Origin: JAOPZW01 sp963789015
GTDB taxonomy: Bacteria > Actinomycetota > Thermoleophilia > Solirubrobacterales > Solirubrobacteraceae
NCBI GenBank assembly: GCA_963789015.1
Contig: CAWBIU010000004.1
Span: 372,001 to 436,000, forward strand
Direction: 5' to 3'
DNA length: 64,000 nt
The notes beneath the pieces were generated by a model, which saw only the letters and a list, made by a program, of their open reading frames with translations, was not told the origin of the DNA and did no database searches. Below, one piece after another: positions 27,578 through 35,440 of the stretch. Position 1 is the first letter of the stretch, and each line of letters begins with the position of its first letter. A program made the translations under genes and the position numbers.

Positions 27578-27708
27578 GCGAGGGGCCGCGGGCGACCCGG
27601 GTCGGAATCCCACCCGCCGGGCGGATTCCGGCCACTTGTCCTGCACGGCTCGCTCCGATCGAGCAGCGGTCCGTGCCAACCCGCTAGGTTCGTCCCGCGG
27701 CCCCTCGC
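27578..27708. ncRNA. Candidate structured RNA between convergent genes
   Basis: The 277-nt convergent gap after the degenerate-kinase gene holds a three-stem arrangement. The outer stem is 15 perfect base pairs (27578-27592 with 27694-27708). Inside are hairpin CGGAATCC (27603-27610)/GGATTCCG (27623-27630) and a second hairpin GCACGG (27643-27648)/CCGTGC (27671-27676) with inner CGCT/AGCG pairs. Strand is unknown. It could be a small RNA or an elaborate two-way terminator. The rest of the gap (27709-27840) has only an imperfect direct repeat of CTGGACCGGGGG. Confidence 0.3.
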
Positions 27709-27840
27709 TCTACCGCTGGACCGGGGGCGGGGGGTCGCGCTCTGGACCGGGGGGCGAGGTGTTGGTGATGCCTACCCGGCCCCCGTACAGGCCATGCGGA
27801 CGCCACCGCGCGAACGCATGGGCGCCCCGGAAGATCGCGC

Positions 27841-28731
27841 CTAGGCAGCCGCGCGGCCGCGATTCCGGGCGCGCCGCCGCTTGGCCTTGCCGCGCTGTCG
27901 CAGCGTGCGCGCGAACTCGATCTCCTCGGCCGTCGGGCCGCTGTGGTTCACGCCGGGGGTCTCGAGCACGCACGGCAGCTCGTCGAAGCGCGGCTCGGAC
28001 AGGAACGCGGCGCAGCCCGCGGCACCGAGCTCTCCCTCGGAGACGTTCGCGTGCCGGTCGCGGTTGGAGCCCAGCGGGTTGACACTGTCGTTGAGGTGCA
28101 GCGAGCCGACGCGCTCGGGGCCGACCGCCGCCACGCAGTCGTCGAGCACCGCGGTCATCGCGTCCGGGGTGCGGATCTCGTAGCCCGAGGCGAGCAGGTG
28201 ACAGGAGTCCAGGCAGACGCCGAGCCGCGCGTCGCCGCCCGCGGCCTCCAGCAGCCGCGCAAGCTCCTCGAACGAGCGCCCGAGCGTCCCGCCCGTCCCC
28301 GCCGTGTTCTCGAGGTGCAGCGGGCAGTTCTCGCTCTCCGACAGCGCCTCGCGGATGACCTTGCCCGCGCGCTTGATCGCCGGCGCGACCTGCCCGGTCT
28401 TGGCCGATCCGGCGTGCAGGACGACGGCCTTGGCCTCGAGCGCGTCGCCGGCCTGAAGCGAGGCGATCAGTGACGTGCGCGTCTTGTCGCGGATCTCCTT
28501 GTCCGTCGAGGCCGCATTGAGCAGGTACACGGCGTGGATGAGCAGCGCGTCGACCTTGCTGCCGCGGCGCGCCTCGTGGTACGCGGCGACCTGCTCCTCG
28601 GAGTAGACCGTCGGCCGCCACTGACGCGGGCTCTGGTTGAAGATCTGGATCGCACGGCAGCCGCGCTCCGTCCCGCGCTCGATCGCCTTCGCGGGCCCAC
28701 CCGCGGGCGAGACATGCGCACCGATCAGCAT
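27841..28731 (-). CDS. nfo: Endonuclease IV (AP endonuclease)
   Basis: Zinc-dependent apurinic/apyrimidinic endonuclease of base excision repair, 296 residues, TIM-barrel. All metal-ligand motifs are visible: IGAHVSPAGG, VVLHAGSAK, PLHLENTAGTGG, LGVCLDSCHLLASGY, GSLHLNDS, NRDRHANVSEG and CVLETPG. The basic C-terminal tail (RGKAKRRRARNRGRAAA) may aid DNA binding. The start at 28731 is set by the conserved MLIGAHVS. Only 18 nt separate it from gltX, transcribed the other way. Confidence 0.95.
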   Translation of the reverse strand: MLIGAHVSPAGGPAKAIERGTERGCRAIQIFNQSPRQWRPTVYSEEQVAAYHEARRGSKVDALLIHAVYLLNAASTDKEIRDKTRTSLIASLQAGDALEAKAVVLHAGSAKTGQVAPAIKRAGKVIREALSESENCPLHLENTAGTGGTLGRSFEELARLLEAAGGDARLGVCLDSCHLLASGYEIRTPDAMTAVLDDCVAAVGPERVGSLHLNDSVNPLGSNRDRHANVSEGELGAAGCAAFLSEPRFDELPCVLETPGVNHSGPTAEEIEFARTLRQRGKAKRRRARNRGRAAA

Positions 28732-28735
28732 CTCG

Positions 28736-28741
28736 TACTGT
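28736..28741 (+). promoter_or_regulatory. -10 element of gltX
   Basis: TACTGT in the 18-nt gap between the nfo and gltX start codons, 8 nt before the gltX ATG. The upstream parts of this promoter must lie inside the nfo coding region. Confidence 0.35.
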
Positions 28742-28749
28742 CCCCAGCC

Positions 28750-30075
28750 ATGCGGGTTCGCTTCGCTCCCTCTCCGACCGGCGCGCTGCACATCGGCGGC
28801 GCGCGGACCGCGCTGTTCAACTGGCTCACCGCGCGGCATTCCGGCGGGACCCTCGTCCTGCGCATCGAAGATACCGACCGCGAACGGTCGACTCCCGAGA
28901 ACGTCGAGCAGATCCTCGACGCGCTCACCTGGCTCGGACTGGACTGGGACGAGGGGCCGATCTCGCAGGTGGCGCGCAGCGACCGCCACCAGGAGGTCCT
29001 CGCCCGGCTGCTGGACGAGGGGCACGCCTATCATTCGTCGGCCACCGCCGAGGACGTCAAGGCCTACAAGGAGCGCCACGGCGCCGATCGCGGCTTCCGC
29101 GGCGAGGCCGAGGATGCGGGCGCCGTGCGCCTGCGCGTGCCCGACGAGGGTCACACCGTCGTCCACGACCTCATCCGCGGCGACACCACGTTCGAGCACG
29201 TCCACCTCGACGACGCCGTCATCGCACGCGCCGACGGCAGCGTGCTCTACAACTTCGCCGTCGCGGTGGACGATCTCGACGCCGGGATCACGGACGTCAT
29301 CCGCGGCGAGGACCACCTCTCCAACACGCCCAAGCAGCTGCTGGTGTTCGAGGCCCTCGGGGCGCAGCCGCCGACCTACGCGCACCTGCCGCTGCTGCAC
29401 GGCCCCGACGGCAAGAAGCTCTCCAAGCGCCACGGCGCCGCCTCCGTCCAGGAGCTGCGCGCGGCCGGCTACCTGCCCGAGGCGGTGCGCAACTACCTCG
29501 CCCTGCTCGGCTGGGGCGACACCGACGACGAGACGATCCTCTCCACCCCGGAGCTCATCGAGCGCTTCAGCATCGAGCGCGTGTCGCGCAACCCGGCGCG
29601 CTTCGACGAGCAGAAGCTGCGCTGGATGAACGGCCGCTACGTCCGCGAGCTGGGCACGGAGGAGCTGACGCGCCGTCTGGAGGAGTATTCGGGCCACGAA
29701 GGCCTCGGCGCCGCCGTCGCGATCTCCGAGGAGAAGATGCAGACGCTCGCCGACTTCTGGCCGCTGGCCGGGTTCATCGTCGAGGGCCCGGCCGACGATC
29801 CGGCCGCCCGCGAGCGCTGGCTGGGGGAGGACGGACGCGCCGCCCTGGGCGAGGCGCGCACGGCGCTGGAGGGCCTGGACGCGTTCACCGTCGCGGAGAT
29901 CGAGCCGGCCCTGCGCGGGGTCGTCGAGTCGCGCGGGGCCAAGCCCCGCGACGTCTTCCAGCCGGTGCGCGTGGCGCTGGCCGGGACCACCGTCTCGCCG
30001 GGCATCTTCGAGACGCTCGAGGTCCTCGGGCGCGACGAGTCGCTGCGCCGGATCGACGCGGCGCTCGGGGCGTGA
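28750..30075 (+). CDS. gltX: Glutamyl-tRNA synthetase
   Basis: Class I synthetase charging tRNA-Glu (and perhaps tRNA-Gln, for later amidation). 441 residues. The HIGH-type motif is PSPTGALHIGGARTAL, the KMSKS-type motif is KKLSKRHGAASV, and the glutamate-binding RIEDTDRERS is present. The C-terminal all-helical anticodon domain ends near RRIDAALGA. Slightly shorter than E. coli GltX. Start chosen at MRVRFAPSPTG. Confidence 0.96.
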   Translation: MRVRFAPSPTGALHIGGARTALFNWLTARHSGGTLVLRIEDTDRERSTPENVEQILDALTWLGLDWDEGPISQVARSDRHQEVLARLLDEGHAYHSSATAEDVKAYKERHGADRGFRGEAEDAGAVRLRVPDEGHTVVHDLIRGDTTFEHVHLDDAVIARADGSVLYNFAVAVDDLDAGITDVIRGEDHLSNTPKQLLVFEALGAQPPTYAHLPLLHGPDGKKLSKRHGAASVQELRAAGYLPEAVRNYLALLGWGDTDDETILSTPELIERFSIERVSRNPARFDEQKLRWMNGRYVRELGTEELTRRLEEYSGHEGLGAAVAISEEKMQTLADFWPLAGFIVEGPADDPAARERWLGEDGRAALGEARTALEGLDAFTVAEIEPALRGVVESRGAKPRDVFQPVRVALAGTTVSPGIFETLEVLGRDESLRRIDAALGA

Positions 30076-30183
30076 GAAGCTGCCTCGCGACCGTCCCGGT
30101 CGGGCCGCGCTCAATCAAACGTCCATAGGTGCCGATAACCGGGCTGACCCCCAGCCCTCCCTGCCTGCGAGACCCGACCCTTC

Positions 30184-31272
30184 ATGAGCCGACCCGCGCC
30201 CGTCACTCCGATCCGAACCTCCAACCCCGATGCCGCCGGCGTACAGCGCCGCCACAACGAGGGCCATGGCCGTCGCCTGACCGCGGCCTTCGAGGCGCTC
30301 GAGGCGTTCCCCGCGCTCGCCGAGTCGCGTGACCGCCTGCTGCGCCTCGTCACCGCGGAGCGCGTGTCGACCGGCGACGTGGTCGCCGCGGTCGAGAGCG
30401 ACGTCGCGCTCGTCATCTCCGTCCTGCGCCTGGCCAACCAGGTCGAGGGCAAGACGCGCGGCAAGGTCGAGTCGATCGTCGAGGCCGTCGAGCTGCTGTC
30501 GCCCGAGGCCGTCCAGACGCTGGCGATCCGCGCGCGCACCTTCGACTTCTTCGAGCGCTCCTCCGTCTGGGACGCCGCTCCCGAGCGCTTCCGCCTGCAC
30601 GGCGTGGCCACGCAGCGCGCCGCCGACCGCCTCGCCACCGAGGCCGGCTACGAGGACCGCGACCGCCTGATGGTCACGGCGCTCCTGCACGACATCGGCA
30701 AGCTCGTCCTCATGCACGCCTACCCGGGCTATCCCGGCCAGGTCCACGGCAACGCCCGCACGCCCGAGGAGCGCATCCACCGCGAGCGCCGCGAGCTCGG
30801 CGTCGACCACGCGCTGGTCGGCGGCGTCCTCGCCCGTCGCTGGGGCCTGCCCAAGGCCGTCGCCTCGGTCATCGAGCGCCACCACTCCGAGGAGGCCGTC
30901 GGCGAGGCCGCGTTCGTGCGCCTGGCCGACATGCTCGCCCACTACTCGCAGGGCGGCGCCGTCTCGCCGACCGAGCTGCTCAAGTGCGCCCGCGTCATCG
31001 GCCTCGGCCCGAGCGAGCTGCGCACGGTCATGTACGACCTGCCGTACCCGACGGTCGGGCGCACCCGGAAGGTCGACCCGTGTCCGCTGTCGTCGCGCGA
31101 GGTCGAGGTCCTCAAGCGCCTGGCCGAGGGCAAGGTCTACAAGCAGATCGCCCACGAGCTCTCGCTGTCGACGAGCACGGTGCGCACGCACCTGCACAAC
31201 ATCTACGGCAAGCTCGGCGCCGTCGACCGCGCCCAGGCGGTCCTCATCGCCACCGAGCGCGGCTGGCTGTAG
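30184..31272 (+). CDS. HDOD-domain regulator with LuxR-type HTH
   Basis: A 362-residue fusion. Residues about 35-250 are an HDOD domain: VAAVESDVALVISVLRLAN and the VTALLHDIGKLVLMHAYPG motif, retaining His-Asp of the HD core, though HDOD proteins are usually not phosphohydrolases. The C-terminal 70 residues are a LuxR/NarL DNA-binding domain (LSSREVEVLKRLAEGKVYKQ, then STSTVRTHLHNIYGKLGAVD). It probably senses an internal signal and controls transcription directly. No receiver domain. A leader of about 100 nt after gltX contains small hairpins. Confidence 0.88.
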   Translation: MSRPAPVTPIRTSNPDAAGVQRRHNEGHGRRLTAAFEALEAFPALAESRDRLLRLVTAERVSTGDVVAAVESDVALVISVLRLANQVEGKTRGKVESIVEAVELLSPEAVQTLAIRARTFDFFERSSVWDAAPERFRLHGVATQRAADRLATEAGYEDRDRLMVTALLHDIGKLVLMHAYPGYPGQVHGNARTPEERIHRERRELGVDHALVGGVLARRWGLPKAVASVIERHHSEEAVGEAAFVRLADMLAHYSQGGAVSPTELLKCARVIGLGPSELRTVMYDLPYPTVGRTRKVDPCPLSSREVEVLKRLAEGKVYKQIAHELSLSTSTVRTHLHNIYGKLGAVDRAQAVLIATERGWL

Positions 31273-31282
31273 GAGCCGCCAG

Positions 31283-31309
31283 TACGATCATCGGCTTCCG
31301 CCGATGATC
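31283..31309 (+). promoter_or_regulatory. Hairpin/operator over the Rrf2 promoter and start codon
   Basis: A TACGAT -10-like hexamer (31283-31288) overlaps the left arm of a perfect 10-bp inverted repeat, GATCATCGGC (31286-31295) and GCCGATGATC (31300-31309), with loop TTCC. The right arm contains the ATG (31304). In DNA it could be an autoregulatory operator; in RNA it would mask the start codon. Confidence 0.5.
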
Positions 31310-31693
31310 TCGATCACCACGAAGAGCCCCTACGCGCTGCGAGCCCTGGCCGAGCTCGGCCGCTCCGGCGAGGGGCCCGTGCCGATCGGCGATCTCGCCC
31401 GGCGGCGCGACATCCCGGTCCAGTTCCTCGAGCAGCTCTTCGCCGTGCTGCGCCGCGCCGGCGTCCTGCGCTCCCAGCGCGGCGTCAAGGGCGGCTACTC
31501 GTTCGCGCGGCCGCCGAGCGAGATCACCGTGCTGGACATCGTCGAGCTGCTCGACGGCGCACTCGGCCGCGAGGCCACGGGCGTCTTCGCCGAGGCCGCC
31601 GCGGCGGCGCGCGACGTGCTCGCGCGCACCACGATCGCCGACGTCATCGAGCGCGAGGCCAACGAGGCCGGCGCGGCGATGTACTACATCTGA
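31304..31693 (+). CDS. Rrf2-family transcriptional regulator
   Basis: A 129-residue winged-helix regulator: ITTKSPYALRALAELGRSGE, recognition region DIPVQFLEQLFAVLRRAGVL and wing RSQRGVKGGYSFARPP are textbook Rrf2. The three cysteines that hold an Fe-S cluster in IscR or NsrR are absent, so it does not bind a cluster in that way; CymR-like or other sensing is possible. The dyad over its own start suggests autoregulation. Confidence 0.9.
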   Translation: MISITTKSPYALRALAELGRSGEGPVPIGDLARRRDIPVQFLEQLFAVLRRAGVLRSQRGVKGGYSFARPPSEITVLDIVELLDGALGREATGVFAEAAAAARDVLARTTIADVIEREANEAGAAMYYI

Positions 31694-31887
31694 GCGCGCG
31701 CCTCGCCCTCGGCCTCGGTCGCGCTGGCGAGCCGGAGCTGGGCGGCGTGGTACGCGTCCTCGAGCTGGCGGTGCTTGGGCGACGGCGCGTCGCCGTGAAG
31801 GCGCCGGTGCCGGGCGAGACGCTCGCGGTGGTAGTTGAGCTGGGACTCAACCTGGGCCAGACGGTCGCAGCGCTCGACGGTGGACAT
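31684..31887 (-). CDS. Small helical protein, 67 residues
   Basis: Charged all-helical protein, MSTVERCDRLAQVESQLNYH and two further helices, without signal or membrane segment. A good ribosome binding site (GGAAGG, 8 nt before ATG on the minus strand) supports it. Its end overlaps the Rrf2 stop by 10 nt in convergent orientation. Similar short actinobacterial proteins are of unknown role. Confidence 0.6.
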   Translation of the reverse strand: MSTVERCDRLAQVESQLNYHRERLARHRRLHGDAPSPKHRQLEDAYHAAQLRLASATEAEGEARAQM

Positions 31888-32019
31888 CTCGTCACCTTCC
31901 GTGGCCCCTCCGGGGGAATGACGGTCCGCGCGAAGGCAGGAGGGACGGAACCCAGGGCAGACGAGACGTCCGTCCTGATTCTACGCCACCCCTGCTTCAA
32001 TGACCGGCCTCGTGGGCCA

Positions 32020-32373
32020 ATGGACCAGCTGAGCTCCTTCACCGACGTCCTGTCCACCCTGCAGGGGCTCATCGGCCAGCCCGTCCACGTGGTCATCCGC
32101 TCGGCCACGGGCGATCCGCCGGACGCGATCGCCTACTTCTGGGGCGGACTCGGCGGCGACGCCGGCGACCGCCTGCGCCTGTCGCGCGACAAGGACCGCG
32201 AGAGCGCGAAGTTCGCCGTCGGCTTCGAGGACCCCGAGATCGGCGCGGTCGGCTACTTCACCGTCTCGGAGTCGTCGCTGCGCGAGGCGTTCGCCGACGG
32301 CGACAAGCTCCTCATCCACAGCGGCGACGTGTGGATCACGATCATCCCGAAGCGCGCCGCCGACGGCGGCTGA
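32020..32373 (+). CDS. Conserved small soluble protein
   Basis: A 117-residue protein with alternating beta-type segments: LIGQPVHVVIRSATGD, IAYFWGGLGG, KFAVGFEDPEIGAVGYFTVS and LLIHSGDVWITIIPK. No cysteines, no signal, no membrane segment. It looks like a compact beta-barrel fold. ATG 32020 starts just before the first helix. No family recognised and no operon partner. Confidence 0.65.
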   Translation: MDQLSSFTDVLSTLQGLIGQPVHVVIRSATGDPPDAIAYFWGGLGGDAGDRLRLSRDKDRESAKFAVGFEDPEIGAVGYFTVSESSLREAFADGDKLLIHSGDVWITIIPKRAADGG

Positions 32374-32394
32374 TCGCGGGCCCGGGCGTCTCGG

Positions 32395-32487
32395 TCATGC
32401 GACGAGCACGAAGAACACCGCGAGCATCACGAACAGCACCGCGACCAGGGCCGCCGCGGCCAGTGCGAAGGTGTCTTCGCTCGTCAT
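32395..32487 (-). CDS. Membrane micropeptide, 30 residues
   Basis: MTSEDTFALAAAALVAVLFV followed by MLAVFFVLVA: a short acidic start and one transmembrane helix. A GGAG 9 nt upstream of the ATG on the minus strand supports translation. It resembles single-helix transporter accessory peptides in size, but no partner is adjacent. Confidence 0.45.
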   Translation of the reverse strand: MTSEDTFALAAAALVAVLFVMLAVFFVLVA

Positions 32488-32558
32488 CACAGCGGCTCCA
32501 ACGCACGCGACGCGGCGACCCCGTGACCGCCCACATTCCGGTGTAGGGCGTCGAACGC

Positions 32559-32981
32559 TCAGGCCGACGGGCGGCGCGGCTCGGTCGGCCGGAACAGCTC
32601 GGTCAGCGGGCTCGCGCGCAGGCTCGCGCGACCGCCGCGACGGGGCGGGGCGGGCGGCGCGGTCGGCGGCTCGGGCGCCGGCGTCCCCGACGGACGCGTC
32701 GCCCGCGGCACCCGCAACGGCACGGGTGGCGGGGCCTCGCCGGCGCTGCCCAGGCGCAGGGCGGCGCGCCGGGTGCGGACCACGAGCTGCAACTCGCGAC
32801 CGAGGGCCTCGAGCCCGTCGAGCCGCGCCGCCGCCTCGGCCATCGCACGGTCGGCCGTCCGCTGTGCCCGGCGGGCGTCGCGCTCGGCGGTCAGGCGCGT
32901 CGCGCGGACGGACTGGAGCGTGCGCTCGTTGAGCAGCCGCTCGAGCCCGTCGCTGCTCCACTCCTTGACGACCCAACCCAC
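32559..32981 (-). CDS. Helical protein with Pro-rich tail
   Basis: A 140-residue hypothetical protein. Residues 5-75 are helical and charged (SSDGLERLLNERTLQSVRAT, then AERDARRAQRTADRAMAEAA); the second half is Pro/Arg-rich (RATRPSGTPAPEPPTAPPAP). The GTG at 32981 (VGWVVKEWSS) was chosen because residues upstream lose coding character. It is divergent from the Kdp sensor kinase gene, 115 nt away. Confidence 0.5.
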   Translation of the reverse strand: MGWVVKEWSSDGLERLLNERTLQSVRATRLTAERDARRAQRTADRAMAEAAARLDGLEALGRELQLVVRTRRAALRLGSAGEAPPPVPLRVPRATRPSGTPAPEPPTAPPAPPRRGGRASLRASPLTELFRPTEPRRPSA

Positions 32982-33081
32982 GCAGGGGCGTTCGACGGTG
33001 GCCGGACGGTTCCTTGCCGCAGCCCCGGAAGTCGGTCCGCCGACGGCCCACGGCGCCGGCAGCGTGCTCCGAGCGCCGGAG

Positions 33082-33087
33082 TACGCT
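33082..33087 (+). promoter_or_regulatory. -10 element of the Kdp sensor kinase gene
   Basis: TACGCT, 9 nt before ATG 33097. Confidence 0.4.
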
Positions 33088-33096
33088 GGATCGGCG

Positions 33097-34530
33097 ATGC
33101 CCATCCGCCGGCTCTCGTCGCTGCTGCTGCGGCCCACGCCACCGCGGATCTCCGTCGGCATCGCCGTCGCCCTCGCCGCCATCGCGATCGAGACGCTCGC
33201 CGTCTTCCCGCTGCGCGAGGTCGCGCCCACCGCCTCGCTCGGGGTCGTCTACCTCGTCGGCGTGCTCATCGTCTCGACCCTCTGGGGCCTGCGGCTGGGC
33301 CTCGTCACCTCGCTGGCCAGCGCGCTGGCCTACAACTTCTTCCACATCGCGCCGACCGGCCGCTTCACGATCGCCGAGGGCGAGAACTGGGTGGCGCTGG
33401 CGGTCTTCGTGGTCGTCGCCGGCCTCACGAGCTCGATGGCGGAGCTGGCCCGGGCACGCGCCGTCGAGGCGGTCGAGCGCCGCCGCGAGGCCGACCTCGC
33501 CGCCGAGCTGGCCCGCGTCCTGCTGCGCACCGACGACCTGCGCGACGCGGTGCGCACCGCCAGCCGCCGCCTCGCCGACACGCTCGGGCTGTCCTCGGCC
33601 GCGATCGAGCTCGAGCCGACCGCGCCCGACGAGCGCCGCGTCGTCTTCCCGCTGCGCGACGGGCCGTCCGAGCTCGGCGCGCTCGTCGTCCCGGCCGGCC
33701 TCGACGACGCCGTCGTGCGCCGCCTGCAGGAGCGCGTCGTGCCCGCGCTCGAGGCCGTGCTCGCCGCCGCGCGCGAGCGCGAGGCGCTGCTCGCCGAGGT
33801 CGTCGAGACCGCCGCCCTGCGCCGCAGCGACGTGGTCAAGACCGCCGTGCTCCGCGCCGTCTCGCACGACCTGCGCTCGCCGCTGACCGCGATCGTCACC
33901 GCGGCCGAGGCCGTCGACTCGCCGACGATGGGCGACGAGGACCGCGCCGAGCTCGCGACCGTCATCACGGGCGAGGCGCGGCGCCTGTCGCGGCTCGTCG
34001 ACCAGCTCCTGGACATGTCGCGCCTCGAGGCCGGTGCCGCCGAGCCGCGTCGCGACTGGATCTCGCTCGAGGAGGTCATCCGCGCCGCGATCGACAGCCT
34101 CGACCACGCGCCCGACACGTTCCGCCTCACCATCGACGCCGACCTGCCGCTGCTGCTCGCCGACGCCGCGCAGCTCGAGCGCGCGATGGCCAACGTGCTC
34201 GACAACGCCGGGCGCCACGCGGACGGGCACCCGGTGTCGGTGCGCGCGCGGCGCGTCGGCGGGCGGCTGCTCGTGCGCGTCGTCGACCGCGGGCCGGGCA
34301 TCCCGCGCGCGCAGCAGGAGCGCATCTTCGAGCCCTTCTACCGCGCCGACGGCGCCGACCAGCGCGGCTCGGGCCTCGGGCTGGCGATCGCGCGCGGCCT
34401 CATCAGCGTCAACGGCGGGCGGATCCACGTCGAGTCGCTGCCCGGCCAGGGCACGACGTTCGTCATCGAGTTCCCGCTCCAGCCGGCCGCGCCCCGCGCG
34501 CCCGAGCCGGTCGGCGAGGCGACAGGGTGA
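33097..34530 (+). CDS. kdpD: KdpD-type sensor kinase, C-terminal half
   Basis: A 477-residue histidine kinase equal to the C-terminal half of KdpD. Residues 20-115 form the four-helix DUF4118 membrane domain (LGLVTSLASALAYNFFHIAP is a KdpD hallmark), then a GAF-like segment, the DHp helix with phospho-His in AVSHDLRSPLTAI, and the ATPase with N box NVLDNAGRHADG and G boxes DRGPGIP and GSGLGLAIARGLI. The cytosolic KdpD/Usp part is missing and is encoded by a separate gene at 39913. It overlaps kdpE by 4 nt. Senses potassium limitation or turgor in known systems. Confidence 0.9.
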   Translation: MPIRRLSSLLLRPTPPRISVGIAVALAAIAIETLAVFPLREVAPTASLGVVYLVGVLIVSTLWGLRLGLVTSLASALAYNFFHIAPTGRFTIAEGENWVALAVFVVVAGLTSSMAELARARAVEAVERRREADLAAELARVLLRTDDLRDAVRTASRRLADTLGLSSAAIELEPTAPDERRVVFPLRDGPSELGALVVPAGLDDAVVRRLQERVVPALEAVLAAAREREALLAEVVETAALRRSDVVKTAVLRAVSHDLRSPLTAIVTAAEAVDSPTMGDEDRAELATVITGEARRLSRLVDQLLDMSRLEAGAAEPRRDWISLEEVIRAAIDSLDHAPDTFRLTIDADLPLLLADAAQLERAMANVLDNAGRHADGHPVSVRARRVGGRLLVRVVDRGPGIPRAQQERIFEPFYRADGADQRGSGLGLAIARGLISVNGGRIHVESLPGQGTTFVIEFPLQPAAPRAPEPVGEATG

Positions 34531-35210
34531 ACGACGGGCCGCGCGTGCTCGTCTGCGACGACGAGCTGCAGATCCTCCGCGCGCTGCGCATCGTCCTGCG
34601 TGACGCGGGCTTCGAGCCCGTGGCCACCGCGACCGCGGCCGAGGCGCTCGACGCCGCCGCGCTACGCCCGCCGCGCGCTGCGATCATCGACCTCGTGCTC
34701 CCGGACGGCAGCGGCATCGAGGTGTGCCGGCGGCTGCGCGAGTGGAGCGAGATGCCGATCCTCGTGCTGTCGGCGGTGGGGGAGGAGGACCAGAAGGTCC
34801 TCGCGCTCGAGGCGGGCGCCGACGACTACCTGACCAAGCCGTTCAGCCCGCGCGAGCTGATCGCCCGGCTGCGCGCCGTCCTGCGCCGCGCCGGCGAGGG
34901 CGCGGACGAGCCGACGGTGGTCGCCGGCGAGCTGGAGATCGACTTCGCCTCCCGCGTCGTGCGCCGCGCCGGCGAGGAGGTCCACCTCACGCCGATCGAG
35001 CACGACCTGCTGCGCGCGCTCGTGCGCAACCGCGGGCGCCTGATGACCCACCGGGCGCTGCTCACCGAGGTGTGGGGTCCGCAGTACGCCGACGCCACCG
35101 ACGTCCTGCGCACCCACATCGCCAACCTGCGCCGCAAGGTCGAGCCGGCGGACGGCGGCCCGCGCCACATCCGCACCGACCCCGGCGTCGGCTACCGCTT
35201 CGTCGCCTAG
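34527..35210 (+). CDS. kdpE: KdpE response regulator
   Basis: A 227-residue OmpR/PhoB-class regulator. Receiver: acidic pair CDDE, phospho-Asp in IIDLVLPDGSG, Thr/Ser and Lys in LVLSAVGEED and DYLTKPFSPREL. Winged-helix effector: LTPIEHDLLRALVRNRGRLM, TDVLRTHIANLRRKVEP and GVGYRFVA. GTG start overlaps the kinase stop (GTGA). Expected to activate the kdp genes directly downstream when potassium is low; a repeat array that fits its binding follows the gene. Confidence 0.93.
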   Translation: MNDGPRVLVCDDELQILRALRIVLRDAGFEPVATATAAEALDAAALRPPRAAIIDLVLPDGSGIEVCRRLREWSEMPILVLSAVGEEDQKVLALEAGADDYLTKPFSPRELIARLRAVLRRAGEGADEPTVVAGELEIDFASRVVRRAGEEVHLTPIEHDLLRALVRNRGRLMTHRALLTEVWGPQYADATDVLRTHIANLRRKVEPADGGPRHIRTDPGVGYRFVA

Positions 35211-35218
35211 CGACTCCG

Positions 35219-35273
35219 TCTTCACGACATCTTCATGGCGCGCTGGTCGATCCTCACGCGCGCCTCACGGAGG
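35219..35273 (+). promoter_or_regulatory. 11-bp repeat array, likely KdpE operator
   Basis: Five consecutive 11-mers between kdpE and the small membrane genes: TCTTCACGACA (35219), TCTTCATGGCG (35230), CGCTGGTCGAT (35241), CCTCACGCGCG (35252), CCTCACGGAGG (35263). Four of five share a YCTTCA/CCTCAC core exactly in 11-bp phase, the geometry bound by OmpR/PhoB-type dimers. Confidence 0.55.
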
Positions 35274-35359
35274 CGGCCCGATGCTGGGTGCATGTCCTCT
35301 CTCGGCAACGTCCACCATCGGCCGTGATCGCCTCCGTCGACCTGGAGCGCTGAGCCCTC

Positions 35360-35440
35360 GTGGACGTCCTGTCGATCGCCATCGCCGTCGCGGTCTTCGC
35401 GTCGCTGCTGGCGGTCATCGACCTGCTGGAGCGCGTGTGA
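35360..35440 (+). CDS. Membrane micropeptide before kdpF, 26 residues
   Basis: GTG start; VDVLSIAIAVAVFASLLAVI followed by DLLERV. One transmembrane helix. Its stop overlaps the kdpF start (GTGA). Comparable tiny genes precede kdpF in other bacteria as far as I recall, so it may be a second Kdp accessory peptide. Too short to be proven by sequence alone; the coupling to kdpF is the best support. Confidence 0.6.
   Translation: MDVLSIAIAVAVFASLLAVIDLLERV

Noticed and set aside
27690..27790. tRNA-like D-arm motif on the minus strand (AGCGGTAGAGC)
   Set aside because: No matching acceptor, anticodon or T arm could be built around it.
30076..30183. c-di-GMP riboswitch before the HDOD gene
   Set aside because: Only two short hairpins are seen and none of the conserved GEMM bases.
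31304..31693. Fe-S sensing IscR/NsrR
   Set aside because: The three cluster cysteines are absent from the whole protein.
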